From Trichomonas tenax (taxonomy: Eukaryota > Parabasalia > Trichomonadida > Trichomonadidae), in NCBI GenBank assembly GCA_023091735.1, contig JALKBU010001240.1, positions 1 to 13,937 on the forward strand: DNA of 13,937 nucleotides, given 5' to 3'. A program made the translations under genes and the position numbers. Shown piece after piece: positions 6,401-13,926 of this stretch. Position 1 is the stretch's first letter; every line of letters begins with the position of its first letter. Under the pieces are notes generated by a model. It made no database searches. It saw only the letters and a list, made by a program, of their open reading frames with translations, and was not told the origin of the DNA.

Positions 6401-9115
6401 CCTAAATACTTCCCATTGACTACAGACGGCAACTACGACTACTTAATCGTTCCTTATTCATTGATTCACTTCTTGAGTGCTCCAGATATCGAACGCATAA
6501 CAACATTCGACACGAACATCCTCAATCAGTTTGTTCAGCAGAACATCATTATACCAGATAATGCAGGAATTTTAATCGATGTTAAGGAGAAGATCAAAGA
6601 GGCATTGGTTAATTACTTCGTCAACTTCTTGCATTCTGAGGGACCTTCGCTTGCTGAAAAGGCTTCGAACACGACATTGGAGCTTGTCAGGAAAGACTTT
6701 AAGAATGCTCCTGCTCCAGAATTCTCATTAGAGCCAGCTCATCAGATGGTACACCAACTTGCAGCATCATTGACACTCTTCAACGCCATCATCAAGATCC
6801 CACGCATCAAGAAAGAGCTCGAGAATGCTGTTGGCGACTTGGACTCAGATTTTATAGACGATATAGCCGCAAAGAACTACGAGTGGACATCACAAGTCCT
6901 CAGAGACACCGTCGCAATCAGATCCTGGAACCTTGTTAAAGAATCTCTTATGGCAGGTATTGATGATGAAAGGCAGCACAGAGGCAGAACATTCACGACA
7001 ATGCAACCAGGAATTTCATCGAATGGCTGCATCCAAGCTCAACGAGTTTACTCCGAGTATTTAGATATCTCATTCTCACAGCAGTCTTATCCGATCTCCA
7101 AGGACTTCAAAGTCGACCTCGATAAGGAAATCGAGGCATATCTCGAGAAGTTCAAGAAGATTGTTCCATTCGACTCCAATTACACCGAGAGCCAGACAGA
7201 TGAAAGCGCAGTCGAAGAACTTCTTTCTGAATGCCCTAACTTCGTCGTCCAGCCAATCAATTTCGAGCAGTTCAAAGCTATCCTCAAGGCTATTTTCAAG
7301 CAGGTTGGCTTCCCGAAGAATCCAAGCAGACCGTTCGAAATGGTTATTTGCCAGGTCATCGAAAAACTTGTTACATCTGTTCCTCCATCAATATTAGAGC
7401 AAGCACGCTCATACATAATGTCATGGGTTCATAATCTTCTTCCCCCATACATCGTTTGCGATTTAGTAAGACTGAAATTGATCAACGAGAGAGATTTGGA
7501 TATTGAGTTCACTTCTCTCATGAACTCAGAGCCATTTAACACGCGCATTATGCTCCACGTTCAGCAGGCGCTCTTCTATGGCATGGTTGAGACATCCAAG
7601 CTCAGCGCTAGAGAGATGATATCATCTTTGACATTTGTCTGCACCGTACCTCAGTCACAGCTCGACATTTCCAAGGATACAATAAACTCGAAGGATACAA
7701 TTTACACAAAGTATTCTCAGTACGCGAAGTCTCTCACAAAGGTATTCGAGACAGTCTTCGCTCCAGAAACAGGAATTCCTTCGGACACAAGACTCTCCAA
7801 GCTCATCACATACGATGCCTCTGAGAAGAAGCACCCATCTGCCGAGAAGTGGCGCGCTGCATTTTACGACAGAGATATCATGGACTACACCGATGAAACT
7901 AAGGAAGTCCTTGCAAACGGAGTTCCAGCAATCGCATCAATATTGTTCTCTGAGAACACAAAGGCAGTCACAGCATTCATGGATTGCATGGCAAAGCAGC
8001 AGGGAGCTTCTCAGTACGCAGTTGATATCATTGAAGCTGCTGTTTCAAATCTCAAGGGTGTTGGAAACGTCATGGACATTGACACAACAAAGTACTATAA
8101 CGCCATCAGAGGTTCTTTAGTTCTTCTTGCAGGAAGTGACAAATTCGAAACCGTCGCATCACTTCTCCACACAGTGAGACCAACAATTGCTCCTTCATTT
8201 GGCTTTGGATGGGTTCAACTTGTTTCCGACAAGACATTTATTGCACCGCTCCTCAACAATCAGTCATCCTGGACATCTTTCTTTGTTCTTCTCGCCGACT
8301 TCATCGGATCTGTTGGCAACCTTAGTAAGCGTGCTGGAAAGAATGACAGCGAAGCTTTCGATATCATGTACAGAGCGCTCCTCAGACTCATTCTTATATT
8401 GTCACATGACTATTTGGAGTTCATGGCAAGTGCTGCTCTTTTGCTTGTTCAGTGCATTCCTCTTAATTTCACACAGCTTCGTAATATTCTCCTTAGTCTT
8501 GACTCTCGTCCAAACTCAACATTCACTCGTGCTGCACAACAGTTTGCATCAGTACCTGACAAATTCAAGAATGCTCTTGCATCAGCTTTCCCACAGCGTG
8601 CATTCGATGAACCTTCAGCTATTACTGTTGTTCAAATGATCATCGAAAAAGATGCTCCAATTACATTGACATATGCGTTCGTTTACGCCATCCTTCAATC
8701 AATGTCTACGCTTAAGATGAGTGACAACACAGAAGACAGTGCAGCGTTCCGTGCTATGGAAGTCTTATGCAAGCTGGCCGACGCCAAACACACATATGAT
8801 GTCATCTGTGCAATCCTCGACAATGTCAGAGGCGATGACAGAGAGTCTCAGAATCCAAAGAGATTGTTGATAGCCCTTTTGAGATCCAACGAATTGGCAA
8901 TCAAGCAAGGACTTCTCGCTTCTGAACTCACTCTCAGGGCAATAATTGAACGTGTTTCTGCAGCTTCTAAACCACCACTCGCTCTTCAGCAATTCTACAA
9001 AGAAGTTCTCACACAGGACCAGAGAACGCCATTCCTCAGCTCAATGAACTACATCAAGAACAATCCTGAGCTCGCAACATTCATACAAAAGAATTTAGCA
9101 AATCTCAAGAAATGA
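3458..9115 (+). CDS. CNOT1: CCR4-NOT complex scaffold subunit NOT1
   Basis: An 1885-residue, intronless, mostly helical protein: the scaffold of the cytoplasmic deadenylase complex, which docks CAF1/CCR4, CAF40 (CNOT9) and NOT2/NOT3 to shorten mRNA poly(A) tails. Domains in order: HEAT-like N-terminus (1-600); a region like the TTP-binding domain (about 608-745, with YTFGIHALE and NFPQF); the CAF1-binding MIF4G domain (about 774-985, with LGNLIGRITL, LDLKKLLLYG, VPFVVAIL and the PPNPY motif); the CAF40-binding DUF3819 domain (about 1085-1210, with EPAHQMVHQLAASL and AQRVYSEYLDIS); and the NOT1 C-terminal superfamily domain (about 1560-1885, with GFGWVQLVSD, HDYLEF and CIPLNFTQLRN), which binds NOT2/NOT3. 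Human CNOT1 is near 2376 residues and yeast Not1 near 2108; most of the shortening here is in the N-terminal arm. Codons end mainly in A/T near the 5' end and increasingly in C/G later. Identification is confident from domain order and the MIF4G and C-terminal motifs. Confidence 0.95.
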   Translation: MARYRKEASIIPAPFNFGAVFSDNLVDSEFDVKSSNEISEELLTIVRSTDQNVAVAVLLSLFSRIQKQENNDRKHKLLEILNCFIDLIQNQQWFRIIVLKFFNKLPEFPEAILHQLNNLSSLVLVVHGASSKYFQECQNYIQNNIIPNISQIHSDKISQNVLYELCDLHLPNFDPDVIFGQKEQPEFSPYLSVTKLSSQQNNVEISIFDNIPIQSVLAESNATLISQKSRLVELFSFYPDFNEYHAASFIFCLVQPHFQYKEYLENLEPDSRSRLLQMHREIFEEKKLSVQGIIDHFPSLDIHHLQVDSCPLLFSILTSLTCGQQINPISFTQQWKSPQLQQSVLQYITTNAVPILDFSKTPKQIDFEKFIQTGANFDNCCNCWKSLEFVQRATQLLSHDNQNLNKFFEPLIQKHPAVLITIFSRADIEATENIIEIATQALGQLVHANLSTVVNKLFKNSPSFITLLLLNLYKSQPAVIDRIYSTFSDHVQKLLELSDVFFATDCAMIAAANKTIEIGKFIESYTKRNGQESLQKIIDFIVQKVKHVNSQQLLVITNLFTYLSEHFNEYTIHQQIFIKNATKSAAEINPAIAIPSYDIKIPQKLLNETREQAHNSMTKLMAGQISPNDFFINLSRERFINPLFFSEIVTLMLSEIEHVDDMKPNAIRILGTATAQLVISGSLTRSKSEQILHLIKAALNNEEQTPSYTFGIHALELILPKIDNFPQFIFDVMRETRIRDLSPEIFAQVQSIGQKINEPLHSTLPKTINVHPLLMRFLNMRTHPPPSVARALLNLAQEPTSLHDILKKHYKLHDWIALSVVDTIQDKLALLPAFEPYIKENPDFTSIVFQAASARSLQHILAPEFGKYEGCLRRRRLYVLGNLIGRITLMDCRPILSRFLDLKKLLLYGVSQGKLYGIVPFVVAILSNAHDFFLPPNPYKSGLLYILAGICAMDSIKVYIKQQILGLFTKNRINLGLFDKVPKYFPLTTDGNYDYLIVPYSLIHFLSAPDIERITTFDTNILNQFVQQNIIIPDNAGILIDVKEKIKEALVNYFVNFLHSEGPSLAEKASNTTLELVRKDFKNAPAPEFSLEPAHQMVHQLAASLTLFNAIIKIPRIKKELENAVGDLDSDFIDDIAAKNYEWTSQVLRDTVAIRSWNLVKESLMAGIDDERQHRGRTFTTMQPGISSNGCIQAQRVYSEYLDISFSQQSYPISKDFKVDLDKEIEAYLEKFKKIVPFDSNYTESQTDESAVEELLSECPNFVVQPINFEQFKAILKAIFKQVGFPKNPSRPFEMVICQVIEKLVTSVPPSILEQARSYIMSWVHNLLPPYIVCDLVRLKLINERDLDIEFTSLMNSEPFNTRIMLHVQQALFYGMVETSKLSAREMISSLTFVCTVPQSQLDISKDTINSKDTIYTKYSQYAKSLTKVFETVFAPETGIPSDTRLSKLITYDASEKKHPSAEKWRAAFYDRDIMDYTDETKEVLANGVPAIASILFSENTKAVTAFMDCMAKQQGASQYAVDIIEAAVSNLKGVGNVMDIDTTKYYNAIRGSLVLLAGSDKFETVASLLHTVRPTIAPSFGFGWVQLVSDKTFIAPLLNNQSSWTSFFVLLADFIGSVGNLSKRAGKNDSEAFDIMYRALLRLILILSHDYLEFMASAALLLVQCIPLNFTQLRNILLSLDSRPNSTFTRAAQQFASVPDKFKNALASAFPQRAFDEPSAITVVQMIIEKDAPITLTYAFVYAILQSMSTLKMSDNTEDSAAFRAMEVLCKLADAKHTYDVICAILDNVRGDDRESQNPKRLLIALLRSNELAIKQGLLASELTLRAIIERVSAASKPPLALQQFYKEVLTQDQRTPFLSSMNYIKNNPELATFIQKNLANLKK

Positions 9116-9307
9116 AATCAAATTTAATTATTATTATTTTTTGTTATTCCTTTATTGAAATATAAAACATATAACTTGTTGTAAAACTTAACATTTATCA
9201 AATTTTCATTTTTCTAACAATTCTTGCAATTAATTTCATTTTCAATGTAAAATCAAAGCAAATAAGCGCACAGTTTAAGCATTTAGCATAGTAACCAATT
9301 AAATCAC

Positions 9308-9339
9308 ATCTGATTGCAATTTATTTGCAGCAATCAGAT
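9308..9339 (-). terminator. Hairpin enclosing the Rab-like stop codon and UAAA signal
   Basis: ATCTGATTGC at 9308-9317 and GCAATCAGAT at 9330-9339 are perfect 10-bp inverted copies with a 12-base loop. In the minus-strand transcript the loop reads TGCAAATAAATT. It therefore holds the last codon, the TAA stop (9323-9321) and an overlapping TAAA, the known trichomonad poly(A) signal. The 5' arm encodes the end of ISDCC. It probably forms in RNA; a role in 3'-end formation or termination is inference. Confidence 0.5.
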
Positions 9340-9908
9340 ATGTTGATTTTTTTCTTCGATTTTAATTTGTGGTTTTTTCTTGGTCTATTAAAGGCAGCTA
9401 AGCCAATCTCTCCAAGTAAATCTTTTAATGAATCAATACCATTATATGTTTTTGAACTAACTTCGATAAATTTAGCCTGAATCTGTTGTGCATATTCCTG
9501 CCCCTTTTGTCTCGTCACTTTTCGATCAGCTTCTAAATCTTGTTTCGTTCCAATCAAAATGAATTTTGTATATTCATGGGAATTTTCTTTAGCCCTTTCA
9601 ACATACAATTTTCCGAGGTCATCGAAAGCTTCTTGTGAATCTATTCCATAAACTATTAAAATTATATCCGCATCACGATAATAATAAGGAGTAATTGACT
9701 GGAATTTCTCTTGCCCGGCGGTATCTATCAATTTGATTGGAATGTTGATACCAGCATGCTCAACTTCGGTCAATGCTTCATGACTCGTAATTGTTGATTC
9801 GCTATTCGGGTCAAATGTGTTGCCTATCAATACACTGAAGAGGGAGGTTTTGCCTTGACGCGAGACGCCCGTAAAAACGACTCTGATTGCGTTATCTGAA
9901 TCGCTCAT
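9321..9908 (-). CDS. Divergent Rab-like small GTPase
   Basis: A 195-residue GTPase of the Ras superfamily, closest to Rabs, presumably acting in membrane traffic. Motifs: P-loop GVSRQGKT (14-21), DTAGQEKF (62-69), TKQD (121-124, replacing NKxD) and SSK (151-153). A basic stretch runs from about 176 to 187, and Cys-Cys at 193-194 is followed by a final Lys, giving a CCx ending rather than CC, CxC or CCxx. Switch I lacks the Rab IGxDF signature and reads STITSHEAL. Arg replaces the small residue at the Ras Gly13 position. These changes suggest altered nucleotide handling or effectors, but the core should still bind nucleotide. It is convergent with NOT1, about 205 bp from its end. The ATG at 9908 gives a normal N-terminus. 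Confidence 0.88.
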   Translation of the reverse strand: MSDSDNAIRVVFTGVSRQGKTSLFSVLIGNTFDPNSESTITSHEALTEVEHAGINIPIKLIDTAGQEKFQSITPYYYRDADIILIVYGIDSQEAFDDLGKLYVERAKENSHEYTKFILIGTKQDLEADRKVTRQKGQEYAQQIQAKFIEVSSKTYNGIDSLKDLLGEIGLAAFNRPRKNHKLKSKKKINISDCCK

Positions 9909-9917
9909 TTTTTAAAA

Positions 9918-9922
9918 TGTCA
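9918..9922 (-). promoter_or_regulatory. TGACA initiator-like motif before the Rab-like ATG
   Basis: On the minus strand, TGACA begins 14 bases before the ATG at 9908, in the context ATGTGACATTTT. This is the third gene of the window with the same pentamer at nearly the same distance. It is a candidate transcription initiator. Confidence 0.4.
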
Positions 9923-11210
9923 CATTTTTTTTGAAAATGATGGATTTTTTATGCTTTTTACCTTTCTATTTGTATGCATAAATCAATCTATGATCATTGG
10001 TATTACTTATTTATTAAATTTGGCGAATTTTTATAAATCCTGTTTAGAGAAATTAAAAAAAAATATATGCATTATTTCTGCAAACAGGATGGTTGATGTT
10101 ATCTGCAAATCTTCGCATTCAATAAGCATTCGAAAGCAAAGAAAATGGTATTTTTCATGCCCGATATTAAACATATTTTACTCATGAAAGCATTTTGAAA
10201 TCATCTTGGCGAAATTTTTATTCTCAGCTACTTTAACCAAACCTAATAGTTACACATGTTGCACTTTGTTTAAATGTACCTGCTTCATTGAGGTTCATCA
10301 GTATATTTTTAGAGATAACGCGTAATTTTCTCCTCCTGAGTCCATTGCTTTTTGAGGATGTAACAAAAGTGCGGCTATCACTTTTATTTACATGTCAATT
10401 TTATCCTCTCAATGCAATATAGCGAATCGCCTTAAGTAGGGGTATTTAATGAATGCAGAGATCAATAAAAAGTTCAATAAAATCTTTCCCGATTTGACAG
10501 CATAAAAATTTAAGGTAGCGCTTCGACGATAAAACATTTCTTTTCAAAATCTGTTATTTTTCTCAAAAATTTTGAAAAATAGAGAGTTTGGATCTTTCTT
10601 TATCACTGAAAAGTCATGATTTTGTTGTTGGTGGCATTTGAATTTTGACATGTAAATTAAAGGTGTGGTGAGTTAAAATTACTGATATTTGAGTACACTC
10701 ACAGTACACACAGGGCCTTATAGCGTCAGCCAAGGCTTGAGCAATGACAGTGCTATGATGCCTAGTTATGCTAACGTCTTTAACGTCTAAACTCGAAAAT
10801 ATAATAAGGTTATTAATCACCATACCTTTTGTAAATTCATATGAAAAGTTGAGGGGGTCGTCAATTTTTTTTCAATATTGTTCTGCTATTATATAAGTTT
10901 GCTGAGGAGGGTTTCTGTTGTGTCTCGCTAAAAAATGTTCATGTTACCATAATCTACCTATGGCTTGAATAGGAGATGATTCTGTGGAAATAGCGTTTGA
11001 AGACCCTTGAAAAGTCAATTTTATATATTTAATGACATTATCATATCTTTCGTTTTTATAAGCAAATAATATTTTTGGCCTCAAATGTGACGATTACATT
11101 TTGAATGGGATCATTTTCTGTTTATAGCATCTCAATAAAAACAAAATAACCTTAGAATTTGAGAGAGTGTCAAATTGGTCGAAGTATACCCTTAATTCTC
11201 TTTTCACACT
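9923..11210. other. AT-rich spacer without a supported gene
   Basis: A 78-codon plus-strand frame at 9951-10187 has low-complexity AT-rich content and no family features. A minus-strand frame at 10614-10866 is open for about 80 codons with an internal ATG at 10823. Its stretch around 10690-10800 has more balanced base composition, but I do not recognise the product. The exact 12-mer TTTACATGTCAA lies at 10387-10398 and, reversed, at 10645-10656. The spacer may contain worn gene or element remnants. Confidence 0.45.
10354..10408. repeat. Nested inverted repeat with AAAAGTG arms
   Basis: AAAAGTG at 10365-10371 and CACTTTT at 10379-10385 are inverted copies with a 7-base gap. They are enclosed by GAGGAT at 10354-10359 and ATCCTC at 10403-10408. 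The inner arms are the core of the AAAAGTGAC boxes in the 143-bp repeats. The site lies about 460 bases upstream of the Rab-like start on the minus strand, so it may be a remote or eroded regulatory relative. Confidence 0.4.
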
Positions 11211-11212
11211 AA

Positions 11213-12168
11213 AGAGTTGATCTGATTTCTTTGGAGAAACAGGCTTTCTCACATATTCCGACGAAGAGAAGTAGAACTCTCTCAGTTAAAAATGGTTCAT
11301 CTTTCTATGTTACAGATTGCGAATTTTTTGACCAAATTAACAGAGCGATTTATTTTAATAATATCAAAGATAACATATTTTTGCTTGTCGAGATTACAAC
11401 ATTTGAAAGCTTCAGCAGCACAAGTCAAGGGGGATCTCTTTATTTTTCTAGTAAAGGCCAATTTTCTCAAGAAAGAAATCGATACCATAAATCCACATCA
11501 TCACATCAATATCATACGTTTTATTCAAAAGTTGCAGATTCTATTGGTTCTAAAAATTATTTCAAATCTTGCAGCATTTTCGAATGTGGAAACACAAATG
11601 CATTTTATGGGATGCAATCAGAGAATGGAAAAGTTGAGTATGAATGCATCAATAATTCGTTTAGTAAAGCTATAGGTGGATCAGGATATCTCATTGTCAA
11701 TTCACAGTCTGAAAGTTTCGTAAAATTCTCAATTTTCTACAATTTGACTGAATCCGATGCAATGCCATACTATTTATCATACATGGATTTTAACCAAGTT
11801 GGAGCTATGTCATCTCTTGATTATTCTAATTTTATTAATAGTAATAGTGATGGTAGTGGAAAATTATATACTCTAATTTATGCTCACAATGCAAAAGCGA
11901 TTGTTAGGTGTTGTTCAATTATTTGTAACTCTTGCTATTATGTGTTTGGCTCATATAGAGCTTTGATGACTGTTAATCAATGCTATTTTGACAATGAACC
12001 AACATTATATTTTGTCAAGTTTGAGTCTAACATATCGAAAGCATTCACAATTTCAATGCCATTACGGCATCATTAAGCAGAAGATATATACAAAAGAAAT
12101 CCATTACAATTTCTGCTGTTGCTTGCCTCTTTATTCTTTTCTCAATTTTCCTTTGGTACACAGCTTAA
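11213..12168 (+). pseudogene. Broken surface-protein gene, repetitive beta-helix-like with C-terminal TM
   Basis: The frame is open from just after a stop at 11210 to 12076 but has no ATG in its first 120 codons, so the 5' part is missing. The product is rich in Ser, Asn, Tyr, Phe and Cys. Loosely repeated units have the form of cysteine-tagged short strands: YVTDCEFF, YFKSCSIFECGNTNAFYG, VEYECINNSF, VRCCSIICNSCYYVFG and VNQCYF. This pattern fits the large trichomonad family of right-handed beta-helix (Pmp-like) surface proteins. A shift to the next frame between 12031 and 12050 restores a tail: basic SRRYIQKKS, then a hydrophobic helix ITISAVACLFILFSIFLWY, then a stop at 12166-12168. That is the expected single-pass anchor with a short cytoplasmic end. 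Lack of a start and signal peptide plus the frameshift point to a pseudogene, unless the frameshift is a sequencing error. Confidence 0.7.
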
Positions 12169-12605
12169 GCAGTCGCACTATTGTTTTGTTATAAATTCAA
12201 CTGTTATTAAAACATTTTTAGCATTTAAATGAGTGTTTCTTCTTCTGTTGTTCGGTTACGAAATAATCCGCAATTTAATGCATAATCTGAAATTGGGGTA
12301 AACATTTTAAAGCATTAAAGGGCAGCTAAAATGAAAAGTAACAGCTATAGATTATGATTTTAAAAGTCATTATGAATGCATGGCTTTTTTAAAAAACCTT
12401 AACAGTAATAGTATAGTAAAAATGATGTAATATGTATATTTATTAGTATTATGACTTTTTCGAGCGAACATAGTTGAAAATGAAATGCAGTTTTTCAACC
12501 CAATTTTGAATAGTTTACATCTCATGTTAGTCATCTCTTAAAAAATGTTAATGCAATGATCTATCAAATTTAAACAAACAAGGTATTTATTAAAAACAGA
12601 ATTTT
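12169..12605. other. AT-rich spacer, nothing recognised
   Basis: No open frame, repeat or RNA signature is visible beyond A/T-rich tracts. It separates the 3' end of the broken surface-protein gene from the 3' end of the convergent minus-strand gene. Confidence 0.5.
12586..12591 (-). terminator. AATAAA poly(A) signal of the minus-strand proline-rich gene
   Basis: AATAAA on the minus strand lies about 15 bases after the TAG stop at 12608-12606. It contains the TAAA core used by trichomonads and is well placed for 3'-end formation. It is short, so chance in AT-rich DNA is possible. Confidence 0.4.
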
Positions 12606-13688
12606 CTAACGTTTTCCAGGTTTCCAGAAGTCTTTGAATTTGCGAGGAGAATTTGGAATCTTTATCGCAGGTGTTTTTGGCCATATGAACTTTAAACTCT
12701 TCAGAGGGTCAAGCGGGAACTTCGACTCAGAGTATGGACGTGGTGGAATAACTTCTGGCCTCGATGCTTGAAGACTGAATGTTTCTTTCTTCGGAGGTAA
12801 TAATCTTTGTGCAGATCTTTGCGGTCTTATTTTTTCAAGCATCTTCTTCTGTTCAGCAGAAAGAGAGTCCAGGAATGCGACCCTTTCGTTCTTAGGAGGG
12901 ACATAGTCACGTGGTAATTGTCGATTCATATTCAAATTTACAAAAGAGCGTGCTTTGAGTTTATCAAGTTGAGGGATGGCATTATCTGAGTAATCTCTGC
13001 CTTCATCAACTTTGATAAAGTGTTTTCTAGCAACCTGTTTTCCGAATTCAACGCCTTTTGGCTCTTTTTCGGGCTCGTAATAGAAATCTGCTGTGGTGAC
13101 AAGGCTAGTTTTAAGCATGTCATCGTTTCTCGCAGGCTGATGCTCGAATTTATAAGCGTATTTCGGTGCAAATATTTTATCTTTGTCGATATTTGTGATT
13201 GGTTCGTTGAGTGGATGCGGAAATTGATTAGTATCGAATGTTCTCAAACCCAAAGCGAAAGAATCGAGTATATTTGCTATTGTTTTTCCTTCTTTTGGCT
13301 TATTTTCTGGAATTTCACCAATTTTTGTTGCTGTAATAGACTTTTTTGTTGCACCGAAATTTGGATTATACGACGCTGGCTCTGGTTCTGCGCTTTCTGG
13401 AAACTGAAAAGCGGGCGTATATGGAGTTATTTTGTGATCAGATTGAGGAACTTCAATTTTCGAGTCTATCATATTGCTTTTGAGATTATAGTCCAACATT
13501 TTTGCGAATTTAGACAGTGGTTTGATTTTCACGTTATAATTTTGTTCGAGAGCTGATTTTGGAGGCGAAGAAGAGTTTTTTGGGTCTATGTCAAGCGGAA
13601 CCATTGAAATAAGCTCCATCCTTTCCCATGTCTTCTGCATCGTTTGCTTCTGGAACTGATCAGGACGTGATTTTTTCATTTTGTCCAT
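12606..13688 (-). CDS. Unrecognised basic, proline-rich protein
   Basis: A 360-residue protein starting MDKMKK and ending in KPGKR; the internal ATG at 13679 is an alternative start. It has no signal peptide, membrane segment or familiar catalytic motif. Composition is rich in Lys, Pro, Ser and Asn, and most of it looks disordered. Short helical stretches may lie near 57-70 (LSKFAKMLDYNL) and 272-290 (AFLDSLSAEQKKMLEKI). ASYNPNFGATKK and SFVNLNMNRQLPRDYVPP vaguely recall proline/glycine-rich repeat proteins of flagellar microtubules, but the resemblance is too weak for a call. Codon use matches the neighbouring genes and the frame is long, so it is very likely real. The right copy of the 143-bp repeat lies about 95 bases upstream of its ATG. 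Confidence 0.8.
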   Translation of the reverse strand: MDKMKKSRPDQFQKQTMQKTWERMELISMVPLDIDPKNSSSPPKSALEQNYNVKIKPLSKFAKMLDYNLKSNMIDSKIEVPQSDHKITPYTPAFQFPESAEPEPASYNPNFGATKKSITATKIGEIPENKPKEGKTIANILDSFALGLRTFDTNQFPHPLNEPITNIDKDKIFAPKYAYKFEHQPARNDDMLKTSLVTTADFYYEPEKEPKGVEFGKQVARKHFIKVDEGRDYSDNAIPQLDKLKARSFVNLNMNRQLPRDYVPPKNERVAFLDSLSAEQKKMLEKIRPQRSAQRLLPPKKETFSLQASRPEVIPPRPYSESKFPLDPLKSLKFIWPKTPAIKIPNSPRKFKDFWKPGKR

Positions 13689-13782
13689 TTATTTGTTTGT
13701 TCGTTATTTCAGATGAATGTAAATTTATGAAATTTTGACAAAATCTTGATTGTAAAACATTCAATTTCACTTATTTGTTACG

Positions 13783-13926
13783 TAAAGAGTCTATGACAAA
13801 AGTGAACATTAAAAGTGACATAGAACCTCAAAGTCACTTTTCATGAATAAACTATCACTTTTTTGCGCGGGCAAATTGTCACCTTTATAAAAAGTGTTAT
13901 AAATATCTTTGTAGTCTAAACAATAC
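13783..13926 (-). repeat. Right copy of 143-bp inverted repeat, upstream of the proline-rich gene
   Basis: Inverted partner of 237-379. It contains boxes GTCACCTTT (13879-13887), ATCACTTTT (13854-13862) and GTCACTTTT (13833-13841), and opposite-strand AAAAGTGAC (13811-13819) and AAAAGTGAA (13798-13806), in the same order and spacing class as the left copy. Relative to its gene it has the same orientation as the left copy has to the Rab7-like gene. The flanks do not match, so the duplicated unit is close to this length. Confidence 0.85.
13861..13875 (-). promoter_or_regulatory. E2F-like GC-rich core in the right repeat
   Basis: TTTTGCGCGGGCAAA, the reverse complement of TTTGCCCGCGCAAAA. It preserves CCCGCGCAAAA from the left copy, with one change (T to G) that makes the element more symmetrical. 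It is the only GC-rich patch in this stretch. Confidence 0.4.

Noticed and set aside
9951..10187. A 78-residue plus-strand protein
   Set aside because: AT-rich filler composition with no motif, and no promoter-like TGACA near its ATG.
13020..13556. A 178-residue plus-strand frame rich in Phe, Trp and Cys
   Set aside because: It is the antisense shadow of the proline- and lysine-rich gene at 12606-13688.
237..13926. Terminal inverted repeats of one giant transposon such as a Maverick
   Set aside because: The DNA between holds host genes (NOT1, two Rabs) and no polymerase, capsid or packaging gene; the copies fit upstream modules better.
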